Shown here in pieces: positions 12,069-22,908 of a stretch of 64,000 nucleotides of DNA. Both the position numbers and the translations under genes were made by a program. The DNA is from Globodera rostochiensis (taxonomy: Eukaryota > Nematoda > Chromadorea > Rhabditida > Heteroderidae), in assembly GCA_018350325.1 (NCBI GenBank), contig JAEVLN010000041.1, forward strand, positions 245,023 to 309,022, in the 5' to 3' direction. A model generated the notes under the pieces. The model had not been told where the DNA came from. It saw only the letters and a program-made list of their open reading frames with translations, and made no database searches. The number at the start of each line of letters is the position of its first letter. Positions within the stretch are counted from its first letter, which is position 1.

Positions 12069-15000
12069 ATGTGTCTTTGCTTCCATTTATTCGTGTCCCT
12101 AACCATCGCGCCCTTTTATGTAATTGGCCAGGAGAGTTATGGCGCCTACGCCGGACTTCCCGCCGAAGGGGTTAACGGAGCAGGAATTGCCGGTAATGGA
12201 GCCAATTCGGACAGAGAAGGCGAAATTACAAGAGGGGCCAGCATCCGAAAGGCACCAATTGCACCAGTGGCACCGCCGAGGTACAAAATCAAAATTAGTC
12301 AAACCCAAATTTAATTACATTGACAATGATAATTTCCCCAGAGTCCCACTACCATTCTCTTTCGGTGAAGACGAAGAAATTCCCGGATACCGGAAGGCGC
12401 CACCTCCGCCGACGAGGAGAGAAGTGCGCAGTGAGGGGCAGTGCCAATTTGGTAAGTGATGGAGATGCTTATATGACTAAGCTGATTGAGTCCGTAAGAG
12501 TGATGGAGATGCTTATATGACTAAGCTGATTAGAGTCCGTAAGAGTGATGGAGATGCTTATATGACTAAGCTGATTAGAGTCCGTAAGAGTGATGGAGAT
12601 GCTTATATGACTAAGCTGATCAGAGTCCGTAAGAGTGATGGAGATGCTTATATGACTAAGCTGATCAGAGTCCGTAAGAGTGATGGAGATGCTTATATGA
12701 CTAAGCTGATCAGAGTCCGTAAGAGTGATGGAGATGCTTATATGACTAAGCTGATCAGAGTCCGTAAGAGTGATGGAGATGCTTATATGACTAAGCTGAT
12801 CAGAGTCCGTAAGAGTGATGGAGATGCTTATATGACTATGTGTAAGCTGATTTATGACGGACTTCCCTTTCTATGAAGATTCTAACAAATGGCGCATACT
12901 TCCCCAATCGGCGGTCGCCAACGCGATTATGTTTGACAGAACGAGTGGAATACAATGCAATGAATGTTTGGATCTGTGCACCTTTAAGTACCAGGTGAAT
13001 GATGGAGTGTTTTTGTTCTTAAAGTGGAGGCATAAAAGGACCCGTCGAACGCGTGGATTTGTCGCTCAGTTACTTACGACCACCGATGGAAAATTTGCGA
13101 TTTGTTTGCAGTGAATGGCACAACAAAGCCGTACTTTTTGGTGGATTTCATGGGGAGAGATTATTTTGAGTTGGTTTTTGACCATCCTTTGAGGGGACTT
13201 TGCCGCTAATCCCCCCCCCCCTCAGCTTTTTGGCGGCCCTTCCTCCGACGGACAGTCAACTGAAGGGAATTCACGGCCTCCCACCGGCAGAAGTCGGCAA
13301 TGCGGCGCCGCCCTCCCAAAATGCCGTAATCAACAAAAATGGGCAACAAGCATTGGTGAATTTGGCAGAGAGAGACGCCTCAAAGGCGGAAGACGGCACG
13401 CGGGGGGAGGACCGACAATGTCTGTGTCCGTGCAAATTGTTGGCGGACAAAACAGCACATTTTGAATCAGTGAGAGAATCCCCGCGGGGGGGGGGGGGCG
13501 TTAGACTAACACTGTCATTTGAATTTAGGAAGTTGGAAATTTGACTGAAGGGAACACGGACGAAGTTAACAGCAATGTGAGCTTTTGAGTGCTAGCGGCG
13601 GGTGGAAGTCCAAATTGCCCTTTAGCAGCTTCCGCTGGCGCCACCCACTCAAACGCCGCCTCCCGCCGACCCTTCGCTCGTATCAGTGCCAATTGCTGAC
13701 GCTGTCACGCAAAATGCGACGGCTTCCACCGTCGTCTCTTCCGCCGACGAGTCGGCCTCCGTCGCGGCACCACCGCCGCTCGAATTAGCCGCTCCAATTC
13801 CACCCGAAACATTGTCAATTAACTCCTCTTCGACCACGGCAATCAATGCCACGAATGTTGAAAATAAATCGGAAGATGGAACATTTCCGTCACTTCCGAC
13901 CGACCCAAACACTTCCCCTCCTTCAACGCCATCTCCTCCACTTCCTGATACTTCTTCGTCACCATCTCCTCCACTTCCTGATACTTCTTCGTCACCATCT
14001 CCTCCACTTTCTGATACTTCTTCGTCACCATCTCCTCCACTTCCTGAGACCTCTTCGTCACCATCTCCTCCACTTCCTGATACTTCTTCGTCACCATCTC
14101 CTCCACTTCCTGATACTTCTTCGTCACCATCTCCTCCACTTCCTGATACTTCTTCGTCACCATCTCCTCCACTTCCTGATACTTCTTCGTCACCATCTCC
14201 TCCATTTCCTGATACTTCTTCGTCACCATCTCCTCCACTTCCTGATACTTCTTCGTCACCATCTCCTCCACTTCCTGATACCTCTTCGTCACCAGTTCCT
14301 CCTTCAGCCGATGCAAATGTTTCCCTCCAAATCTCATCAAATTCATCGTTCTCAGAATCCACCGGACACCGGGCACTTTCATCCAAAACATTCCAACAGC
14401 AGGTTTTGCTAGTTTTAAGCACAGATAAAATTCGGATTCTATTCCAAGCCCTTCCGCGAGATTCGCGTCCCGTTCCACAAAACTTTGGAGAAACTGAATA
14501 GAATGGGGGGCTCTCCGAGTGCAAAACGACCCGGGAAGACGCACGAACCGAAGGCGTGCCCCAAAAAGGGGCAATTAGCACATTACGTCGAAGGTGAATG
14601 TTCCCATAACAAATTGATAATTAATTAACACTTTCTTTGCACATCAGTGAGTGATCATCAGCGATTGCTAACCGCACGACGCGGAGGCACCAATAGCATT
14701 GAGGAGATTGGGGCCAAAGACGTCGTCGAGTGCATGGACGCGTGTGACGCGCCGATTCGTCTCTCCAATTGGTCAGCAAAATTCAAAAATGCACCCAAAT
14801 TGTCACATTCTCTTGGACTTGCCCCCCCCCCCTCCCCTCCCACCCCCTCCCCCCTCCTCTGCCCTCCCCTCCCCCCCCCCCCCCCTCCCCTCCTCTCCCC
14901 TCCCCTCCCCTCCTCTCCCCTCCCCCCTCCCCTCCCCTCCCACCCTCTCCCCTCCCCCCTCCCCTCCCCTCCCACCCCCTCCCCCCCCCCTCCCCTCCTC

Positions 15001-18000
15001 TCCCCTCCCCCCTCCCCTCCCCTCCCCCCCTCTTCCCATCCACCCCCCCTCCCTCTTCCCATCCCCCCCTCCCTCCTTCCCTCCCCTCCCCCCTCTTCCC
15101 ATCTACCCCCCCTCCCTCTTCCCATCCCCCCCTCCCTCCTTCCCTCCCCTCCCCCCTCTTCCCATCCCCTCCCCCCCTCTCCCCTCCTCTCCCCTCCCCT
15201 CTCCCCTCCCCTCCCACCCCCTCCCCCCCCCCTCCCCTCCCACCCCCTCCCCCCTCCTCTGCCCTCCCCTCCCCCCCCCCTCCCCTCCTCTCCCCTCCCC
15301 TCCCCTCCTCTCCCCTCCCCCCTCCCCTCCCCTCCCACCCTCTCCCCTCCCCCCTCCCCTCCCCTCCCACCCCCTCCCCCCCCCCTCCCCTCCTCTCCCC
15401 TCCCCCCTCCCCTCCCCTCCCCCCTCTTCCCATCCACCCCCCCTCCCTCTTCCCATCCCCCCCTCCCTCCTTCCCTCCCCTCCCCCCTCTTCCCATCTAC
15501 CCCCCCTCCCTCTTCCCATCCCCCCCTCCCTCCTTCCCTCCCCTCCCCCCTCTTCCCATCCCCTCCCCCCCCCTCCCCTCCTCTCCCCTCCCCTCTCCCC
15601 TCCCCTCCCCTCCCACCCCCTCCCCCCCCCCTCCCCTCCTCTCCCCTCCCCCCTCCCCTCCCCTCCCACCCCCTCCCCCCCCCCCTCCCCTCCCACCCCC
15701 TCCCCCCCCCTCCCCTCCTCTCCCCTCCCCCCTCCCCTCCCCTTCCACCCCCTCCCCCCCCCTCCCCTCCCACCCCCTCCCCCCCCCCTCCCCTCCTCTC
15801 CCCTCCCCCCTCCCCTCCCCTCCCCCCCCCTCCCCTCCTCTCCCCTCCCCTCCCCTCCCCTCCCCTCCCACCCCCTCCCCCCTCCTCTGCCCTCCCCTCC
15901 CCCCCCCCTCCCCTCCTCTCCCCTCCCCCCTCCCCTCCCCTCCCACCCCCTCCCCCCCCCCCCTCCCCTCCTCTCCCCTCCCCCCTCCCCTCCCACCCGC
16001 TCCCCCCCCCTCCCCTCCTCTCCCCTCCCCCCTCCCCTCCCCTCCCACCCCCTCCCCCCCCCCTCCCCTCCCACCCCCTCCCCCCTCCTCTGCCCTCCCC
16101 TCCCCCCCCCTCCCCTCCTCTCCCCTCCCCCCTCCTCTGCCCTCCCCTCCCCCCCCCCCTCCCCTCCTCTCCCCTCCCCCCCCCTCCCCTCCCACCCCCT
16201 CCCCCCTCCTCTGCCCTCCCCTCCCCCCCCCCCTCCCTCTTCCCATCCCCCCCCTCTCTTCCCATCCCCCCCTCCCTCTTCCCATCCCCCCTCCCTCCTC
16301 TTCCCATCCACCCCTCCCTCTTCCCATCCCCCCCCCCCTCCCTCTCCCCTCCCCTCCCTCCCCCCCTCTTCACTCCCCCCCCCCCTCCCCTCTTCACTTC
16401 TCCGCCCCTCGCGTCCGTTCACATTTTCAATTTGAGCAATTCCGCCGTCTTCTCCACCGCCCACCGCTGCGAATTGTCCAGCTCCGCCGCCAACCATTCG
16501 GCCCCCGACTCTCTGCTGGCCGCCCCCAAATTTAAATACGTCGAAAAGATTTGTCTGGACGCCTCTCTCTCGCGGGGGGACGACAAACGCCGCGTTTTTC
16601 CCGCCGCCATTGGCTACATTTTGGTCGGGTGAGCAGCGTATAAATGGCAGCTGAACTTTCTTGCCAACGGCACGGCACCCCTTCAGACATGTGCAAGAAG
16701 TGTTCAACGCCGTGTCCCTCTCCGAGTGCATCAAAGCTTGCTTGATAGCCGAGTCCAGCTACGGATTTGTGTGCAAGTCGATGATGTTTTATCCTACAGA
16801 CACGGACCAGGTAAATAGCAGCGATCACTGGGACTATTAGGCATTTGCTTAATTCCTGGTCAGTGAGTGCCCCAACTGAGGGATCGGTTGGTAATCCCCG
16901 GAAGGGTTTTGAATGAATAAATAACCCGTCGATTGTTAGAACTGTCTGATGAACTCTGAGAGCAGATACAGCCAATCCGAGGTCTTTGTGCCGGAGGTAG
17001 GAGAGGACGAATTTGTCAAAACCCCCAAAGCGTTGCAGGACCAAAACGTGCATATGTTATACGTTGACATGGAGCAGCCCCGGCTGCCACCCTCGCCTCT
17101 GCCGTTGCCGGAAGACGAGAGACGTCGTTTGAAGGCAAATGCTGAGGAGGGGGCTCGGCCTTTGGGCTAACCTTCGGCTATTTTAGGACGTTCCCCTCGG
17201 GGGTCGGCCCGGGAAGGACATAGACGAAGAATGGACTCGCTGGTCCAAATGTGTCAATTCTCCCGCTTCGATGCTTCCCGAAATGCGACATCGCTATCAG
17301 AAGTGTCATGACACGAAGGACGTGAGGAAGTGCCCGAAAGAGTCCGTCCCCTGCAGAAAAAGTGAGCGGACACTTTCGACGAACGAATTAAACCCGATTA
17401 ATTACCGAAGCACATTTTAAAGTGCCGAAACTACTGAGAATACAACGCATTTGGAATGCGTCGTTCCCGTCGGAAACCGCCGTAACAAATACCGCCGAAG
17501 GGCGACGAACGTCCAATTGCCTTGCGGTCAAAGACGCCCTCGGGCTGAAGCGATGTCCCTTCGGGATGAGGTGGCATTTACCCCCCCCCCCCCCCCCCTC
17601 CCCCCCCCGGAGCGATGTCCCTTCGGGATGAGGTGGCATTTACCCCCCCCCCCCCCCGCCCCGGAGCGATGTCCCTTCGGGATGAGGTGGCATTTACCCC
17701 CCCCCCCCCCGCCCCGGAGCGATGTCCCTTCGGGATGAGGTGGCATTTACCCCCCCCCCCCTCCCCCCCGGAGCGATGTCCCTTCGGGATGAGGTGGCAT
17801 TTACCCCCCCCCCCCCCCCCCTCCCCCCCCCGGAGCGATGTCCCTTCGGGATGAGGTGGCATTTACCCCCCCCCCCCCCCGCCCCGGAGCGATGTCCCTT
17901 CGGGATGAGGTGGCATTTACCCCCCCCCCCCCCCCCCGCCCCGGAGCGATGTCCCTTCGGGATGAGGTGGCATTTACCCCCCCCCCCTCCCCCCCGGAGC

Positions 18001-19715
18001 GATGTCCCTTCGGGATGAGGTGGCATTTACCCCCCCCCCCCCGGAGCGATGTCCCTTCGGGATGAGGTGGCATTTACCCCCCCCCCCCCCCCCCGGAGCG
18101 ATGTCCCTTCGGGATGAGGTGGCATTTACCCCCCCCCCCCCCGGAGCGATGTCCCTTCGGGATGAGGTGGCATTTACCCCCCCCCCCCCCCCCTCCCCCC
18201 CGGAGCGATGTCCCTTCGGGATGAGGTGGCATTTACCCCCCCCCCCCCCCCCGGAGCGATGTCCCTTCGGGATGAGGTGGCATTTACCCCCCCCCCCCCC
18301 GGAGCGATGTCCCTTCGGGATGAGGTGGCATTTACCCCCCCCCCCCCCCCCCGCCCCGGAGCGATGTCCCTTCGGGATGAGGTGGCATTTACCCCCCCCC
18401 CCCCTCCCCCCCGGAGCGATGTCCCTTCGGGATGAGGTGGCATTTACCCCCCCCCCCCCCCCGGAGCGATGTCCCTTCGGGATGAGGTGGCATTTACCCC
18501 CCCCCCCCCGGAGCGATGTCCCTTCGGGATGAGGTGGCATTTACCCCCCCCCCCCCGGAGCGATGTCCCTTCGGATGAGGTGGCATTTACCCCCCCCCCC
18601 CCCGGAGCGATGTCCCTTCGGGATGAGGTGGCATTTACCCCCCCCCCCCCCGGAGCGATGTCCCTTCGGGATGAGGTGGCATTTACCCCCCCCCCCCCCG
18701 GAGCGATGTCCCTTCGGGATGAGGTGGCATTTACCCCCCCCCCCCCGGAGCGATGTCCCTTCGGGATGAGGTGGCATTTACCCCCCCCCCCCCGGAGCGA
18801 TGTCCCTTCGGATGAGGTGGCATTTACCCCCCCCCCCCTCCCCCCGGAGCGATGTCCCTTCGGGATGAGGTGGCATTTACCCCCCCCCCCCCCCGGAGCG
18901 ATGTCCCTTCGGGATGAGGTGGCATTTACCCCCCCCCCCCCCGGAGCGATGTCCCTTCGGGATGAGGTGGCATTTACCCCCCCCCCCCCCCGGAGCGATG
19001 TCCCTTCGGGATGAGGTGGCATTTACCCCCCCCCCCGGAGCGATGTCCCTTCGGGATGAGGTGGCATTTACCCCCCCCCCCCCCCCGGAGCGATGTCCCT
19101 TCGGGATGAGGTGGCATTTACCCCCCCCCCCCTCCCCCCCGGAGCGATGTCCCTTCGGGATGAGGTGGCATTTACCCCCCCCCCCCTCCCCCCCGGAGCG
19201 ATGTCCCTTCGGGATGAGGTGGCATTTACCCCCCCCCCCCCGGAGCGATGTCCCTTCGGGATGAGGTGGCATTTACCCCCCCCCCCCCGGAGCGATGTCC
19301 CTTCGGGATGAGGTGGCATTTACCCCCCCCCCCCCCGGAGCGATGTCCCTTCGGGATGAGGTGGCATTTACCCCCCCCCCCCCCCCCGCCCCGGAGCGAT
19401 GTCCCTTCGGGATGAGGTGGCATTTACCCCCCCCCCCCCGGAGCGATGTCCCTTCGGGATGAGGTGGCATTTACCCCCCCCCCCCCCGGAGCGATGTCCC
19501 TTCGGGATGAGGTGGCATTTACCCCCCCCCCCCCGGAGCGATGTCCCTTCGGGATGAGGTGGCATTTACCCCCCCCCCCCCGGAGCGATGTCCCTTCGGG
19601 ATGAGGTGGCATTTACCCCCCCCCCCCCCCGGCTATTTGCTAATTATTCCCTCTCCAAACAAAAAGGTGGACCGGGACACAGCGGGAATTTTGTTCAAAG
19701 CCAATTGACTGCTGA
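12069..19715 (+). CDS. Secreted PAN/apple-domain protein with Ser/Pro repeat stalk
   Basis: The ATG at 12069 follows an AG acceptor and opens a signal peptide ([20 protein letters not shown]). Fifteen exons join in phase: 12069-12280, 12342-12451, 12879-12987, 13070-13140, 13291-13469, 13529-13576, 13626-14402, 14425-14593, 14648-14771, 16437-16628, 16687-16810, 16940-17134, 17187-17361, 17423-17570 and 19667-19715. They encode about 893 residues. Three PAN-like modules are visible: about 104-167 (ECLDLC then RFVCSEWHN), about 545-640 (ECMDAC then CNSAVF) and about 640-720 (ECIKAC then [10 protein letters not shown]). An 11-residue [11 protein letters not shown] repeat lies at about 345-465. 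After the PANs a WTRWSKC...PC segment resembles a TSP1 module. PAN domains bind protein or glycan ligands, so a cuticle or extracellular-matrix role is inference. The exon 3/4 and 4/5 junctions and the frame of exon 14 are the least certain. Intron 17135-17186 uses a GC donor. Confidence 0.75.
12452..12850 (+). repeat. 45-bp minisatellite starting at a 5' splice site
   Basis: About nine tandem units of 45 bp fill intron 2 of the PAN-domain gene. The unit begins GTAAGAGTGATGGAGATGCT and ends in TCC. The first copy starts exactly at the intron donor (exon ...CAATTTG|GTAAGTGATGG), so every later copy carries a GTAAGA donor-like sequence. Because 45 is a multiple of three, a spurious ORF ([15 protein letters not shown] repeated) runs through the array. 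Confidence 0.93.
13929..14291 (+). repeat. 33-bp coding minisatellite (11-residue [11 protein letters not shown])
   Basis: Eleven in-frame 33-bp units inside exon 7 of the PAN-domain gene encode [11 protein letters not shown]. Single variants include LSD, LPE and FPD at the central positions. The repeat is probably an extended, heavily O-glycosylated stalk. High nucleotide identity between units suggests that copy number varies between individuals. Confidence 0.92.
14821..16390 (+). repeat. C-rich polypyrimidine array filling an intron
   Basis: Almost pure C with T (units of the CCCCTCCC/CTCCTCTC type, plus blocks with TCTTCCCATC) across 1.57 kb of a 1665-bp intron (14772-16436). That intron splits a PAN module, joining CDAPIRLSN to CNSAVF. 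The TCTTCCCATC blocks are the complement of the GGGATGGGAAGAGG arrays at 27320-28160 and 29860-31268. Long ORFs on both strands here are compositional artefacts. Confidence 0.95.
17549..19631 (+). repeat. Minisatellite whose unit copies an exon-intron junction
   Basis: About 41 copies, 44-59 bp each, of a unit made of GCGATGTCCCTTCGGGATGA, then GGTGGCATTTA, then 9-17 C (sometimes C-runs broken by T or G). The first copy is the real end of exon 14 (exon end 17570, donor GTGGCA at 17571). Each later unit therefore repeats the last 22 or so exonic bases plus the 5' splice site. At least two units (near 18569 and 18807) lack one G. The array fills the last intron (17571-19666). Confidence 0.94.
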
Positions 19716-19786
19716 GAGGAAAAAAAGTGACCGGACAATGCCATAAAAGGGATGAATTCATAAATTTGATATTTACATTTTCTTGT

Positions 19787-19805
19787 TTTATTTAAGCAAA
19801 ATAAA
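19787..19805. terminator. Back-to-back poly(A) signals of convergent genes
   Basis: AATAAA on the plus strand at 19800-19805 lies 85 bp after the stop of the PAN-domain gene. AATAAA on the minus strand (TTTATT at 19787-19792) lies 55 bp after the stop of the receptor gene. Cleavage 10-25 bp beyond each would make the two 3' UTRs overlap. Confidence 0.6.
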
Positions 19806-19846
19806 AGATAATGAATGGGATGGGCTGAGTGGTGAGATCAATGACA

Positions 19847-22800
19847 TTAATTACCATTTATAATTACATCGCCGCAAGTGGTTGTGGGCGCCGCCTGCTG
19901 GCAGCGCTGCACTGCCAGCAGTGACTCGAATTGAGCTGTCGTCGTTGCGTTTGTCGTGTTGTTCTGCTGCCCGATGCTTTTGTATTGGGCGTACTCCGCT
20001 TCCGTGCCGCTAACTTCTGTGCCGTTCTCCTCCCCTCTTTTGCTGGGCTCCTTGCTCGTCCCGTTGGTTTGCTTCCCACGGTCCATGCCCCTAAATGGCT
20101 TGCTGAGTTCGTTTCTGGCCGACTCCGGGTTGGCGATGGTGTGTTTCCGTAGCTGCTGTTTCTGGTACTGCTCCAGCACCTTCGTGCTCTGTGAACCGTC
20201 AGCTCCTTCACCATAATTATTGTTGTTTCTGTTGTTGTTATTGCGGTCTGCTGTGTGGTTTACGAACGGTCCGTGTCCGTTGTGTCGAATGCTCGTCCCG
20301 CCATCCTCCACCACCGCCCTCGTCCATCCGGATGACTTCGTCCCATTCCGCAGGCTGAGGAAACTGATTCGAATCAGCGGAGTGTCTACGGTCGATGAGC
20401 AGTCATTGGAAGAAACGGACGTCATCCCGTACACAATTGCCTTCCGTTGCCTTCGCCGAGCTGAGTTGTGCCATGTTGTTAGACTTTAAGCATAACCAAC
20501 CGATGTCGCTGAACGGCATGGAGTGCATAGTGCCCCTTGAACTCTTTGAACTGCTCCGCTCAATGGCCGGCGAGGGGCAGGCGACCAGACAGGCGGAGGC
20601 GGCCTATTAGGGAATCAAAGCAAAGTCAATTTAATTGAATAAAAAGGTTTCGCCGACCACTTTGGCCACCATTATATGCTGCTTCTCGCGCAGCAATTTG
20701 CCGCGGAGACGATTTGCAAAAAACTCCGTCTTCCCAAAATAAGCCAAGGAATTTGTGGCCGAATTGAGCATAACGCCAAAGTCGGAGAGACGGACGAGGA
20801 TGGAGAGAACGATGCCGAACGACTCGATGCCGTAGAAAGATTCGTAAATGTCAAAGAAGAATGGAAGGGACCTGAGGAAAAGGAAGCAAAATGTCGAGCA
20901 AAACAAATTTCGGACCTGAAGATCAGAAATTTGACTGCGATGAATATGGCCACAGTCCGGGACACTTTCTCCCTGAGTTCTTCCAATGCCACAACTGAGC
21001 GGCGTCGACTTTGAGATTCAAAAAGCCTAAAAACGCGCAAGTCTTACTGTATTTTGTTCCGCTGCTACAGTAACCCTCTCCCCATCACTTCCACTCACAC
21101 GCGGCGCGCCTTCAGCGATCTATGCACTTTGTACTCCGTGACAATTGTCAGCAAAGTGATGATGAGAATTGGTCCGATCGTTTGGGATCCCATCGCGATG
21201 GCCGTCCGGATCATGTAATACTGTAACGGACTTGGAATTAATTGAAGCACCGGTAGGACATTATGTACAGTCTGCGACCGGCGGAGGGGCGTCGGGAACA
21301 GCTGCTGAGAGAAAGCATTTTGGGTAAACGCGAAGCAGGGGATCAGCTCGAATTCGAAGAACACGGAGAAGTTGAGCAAAAAGGCAAACACAACGACGCA
21401 AACTGAACGGGGAAGAGCGGAGGGAACAATCAGAAAATGAATTAATTAGGATGTTTCATCGTGAAGGGATGGCCAATGAATGGACAAATTGGGAGAATCA
21501 ACTCACCGGGGAAAGTGAAAGGTCGCAAGAGTTTGAACACATCGGGCGGCTTCCTGTTGTTGCTGTTACTGCTTCCGCGGAGAAGCCGTTTGGACAGCGT
21601 CCGGACGAGTCCGCCGCCGCTTCGGAACATTCCGCTCAGTTCAGTTTCCTCCACACAACCGGAGGAGGACGACTTCCGCAGAAAGGCGTCGTGCTGCGAG
21701 TTGACAGATTTGGGCTTAGGAAGCCGCTAAAAAGCGACAGACTCTCACCAGACTGGTGGTGGGCCTTTTAGAAGCACACATCCGAGCGAATCGAAGCGGC
21801 CATCGGACGACGAGGAAACGTTGGAAAGTGATGAACACGACAAGCAATGTGGAGGCAGTGGTAGCAGAACTGACGATGCCATGAGTGATCAACTGGAGAG
21901 GTAATCTGATCAGTCATTTGTTAAAGCGATCTCCGATAAAGGGCATGCAAAAGTAAGGGAGGGACAATTAATTTAGTCAAATGAATTTAGTCCGATTTAG
22001 TCTCACATAAATCATTTTCCAAATGTTTACCACACTCCTCTGCTTGTCCCACATCACATTAGAGTCGACAAACAGAATGGAGGTGGCCTCAATGGACTGG
22101 TACACAACCATCGTAGAAATCAGAAACGCATCACACACACACAAAGTGTACAATGCTGAATGGGAGGAGAAGTGACCGATCGAAAGGGTATAAATCGATT
22201 AATCGATTGATCGATCGATCGATCGGTGATTGAGCAGTGCAATCCCCGAGAACTGACCGGCAGTGAGTTCACGGTTAAGGCCTGCCCGGGCCAGAAAGCA
22301 CACTGCAAAATAACATCCGACAAAGGCAAGTATGGCGGCAATGATTGTGATCGGCCCATCCAACCATAGGGACAACGATCGGATCAAATCGTCGCCGATA
22401 TCTAAAGATAAAGAAACATGAGAAGAATGAATTGCACCGATCAGCCTCCAAAACTGATCAAAATGCAGGGTTTACCGTGTCTGTATGTGCAATTGGGCGT
22501 GCCAATCTCTTGCGCTGTCATAGCCGAAGTTGCCGATGGGGAGAATTGATCATCCACAACTCCGTCCCCGACGGATATGTTCGGGTATCTGATGAGCGGC
22601 CTAACGGTGGAAGTTCCGTTATTCGTCGCACCAATAACCATCACTTCGTCGTTGCCGTCGTAAATGTACTCGTCCACTTCGTTGTCGTCGTAATGGCGAA
22701 AAAGAAGCATTGAAAGGGCCGACCGATTTGGCAAGATTTTTGGGGACAATGGCACTTTCGCGCGTCGATACTTCTCTTTTATGGACGTCTTCTCTGAAGG

Positions 22801-22908
22801 TGGAGGAGTCCATCCCGCGGAACGTTTTCCGTCGGCATTGGCTGTTCTACCGATTTCGTCGCCACTGAATAAGCGCGCCTTTTTGGTGAGGAGAAGAAAT
22901 TGCGGCAT
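19847..22908 (-). CDS. Class A seven-transmembrane neuropeptide-type receptor
   Basis: Ten exons (22476-22908, 22258-22401, 22031-22155, 21749-21892, 21507-21726, 21099-21402, 20916-21008, 20658-20871, 20501-20603 and 19847-20460) join in phase into about 797 residues. The N-terminus is about 150 residues with NGT and NCT glycosylation sequons. TM1 is near 158 (IIAAILAFVGCYFAVCFLA), TM2 near 200, TM3 near 240, TM4 near 356, TM5 near 430, TM6 near 478 and TM7 near 515. TM3 ends in QRF instead of DRY. TM7 carries NSATNSLAYF in place of NPxxY. Intracellular loop 2 is unusually long, and the 250-residue C-tail is Asn/Ser-rich. The overall look is of FMRFamide/myosuppressin-type nematode receptors, but the ligand is unknown. 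The ATG at 22908 lies in the edge of a 26-bp minisatellite, so an upstream first exon is possible. Confidence 0.82.

Noticed and set aside
12517..12876. Repeat protein [15 protein letters not shown]
   Set aside because: It is the translation of a 45-bp intron array. The array starts at a donor and the flanking exons join in phase without it.
12988..12994. Stronger-looking donor CAG|GTGAAT for PAN-gene exon 3
   Set aside because: It ends in phase 0, after which no downstream acceptor reaches the RFVCSEWHN frame. The weaker GTACCA donor seven bases upstream keeps the PAN frame.
13649..14581. Minus-strand Gly/Ser/Asp-rich and Glu/Val/Thr-rich ORFs opposite the 33-bp repeat
   Set aside because: Antisense shadows of the coding repeat in exon 7, whose plus-strand frame continues into exons with PAN motifs.
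14647..16632. Long ORFs of 550-660 codons on both strands through the C-rich intron
   Set aside because: All six frames are open because C/T-only or G/A-only DNA lacks most stop codons. Flanking exons splice cleanly across the region (SN|C, phase 2).
17451..19612. Histidine/proline repeat proteins in the 17.5-19.6 kb array
   Set aside because: Unit lengths vary (44-59 bp), so no frame persists. The array lies between exon 14 and the last exon.
17423..19708. Alternative frame for the last two PAN-gene exons ([16 protein letters not shown] ... ending LFKAN)
   Set aside because: It needs a phase that exon 13 does not supply. The chosen frame fits both junctions and ends ...EFCSKPIDC, although cDNA should decide.
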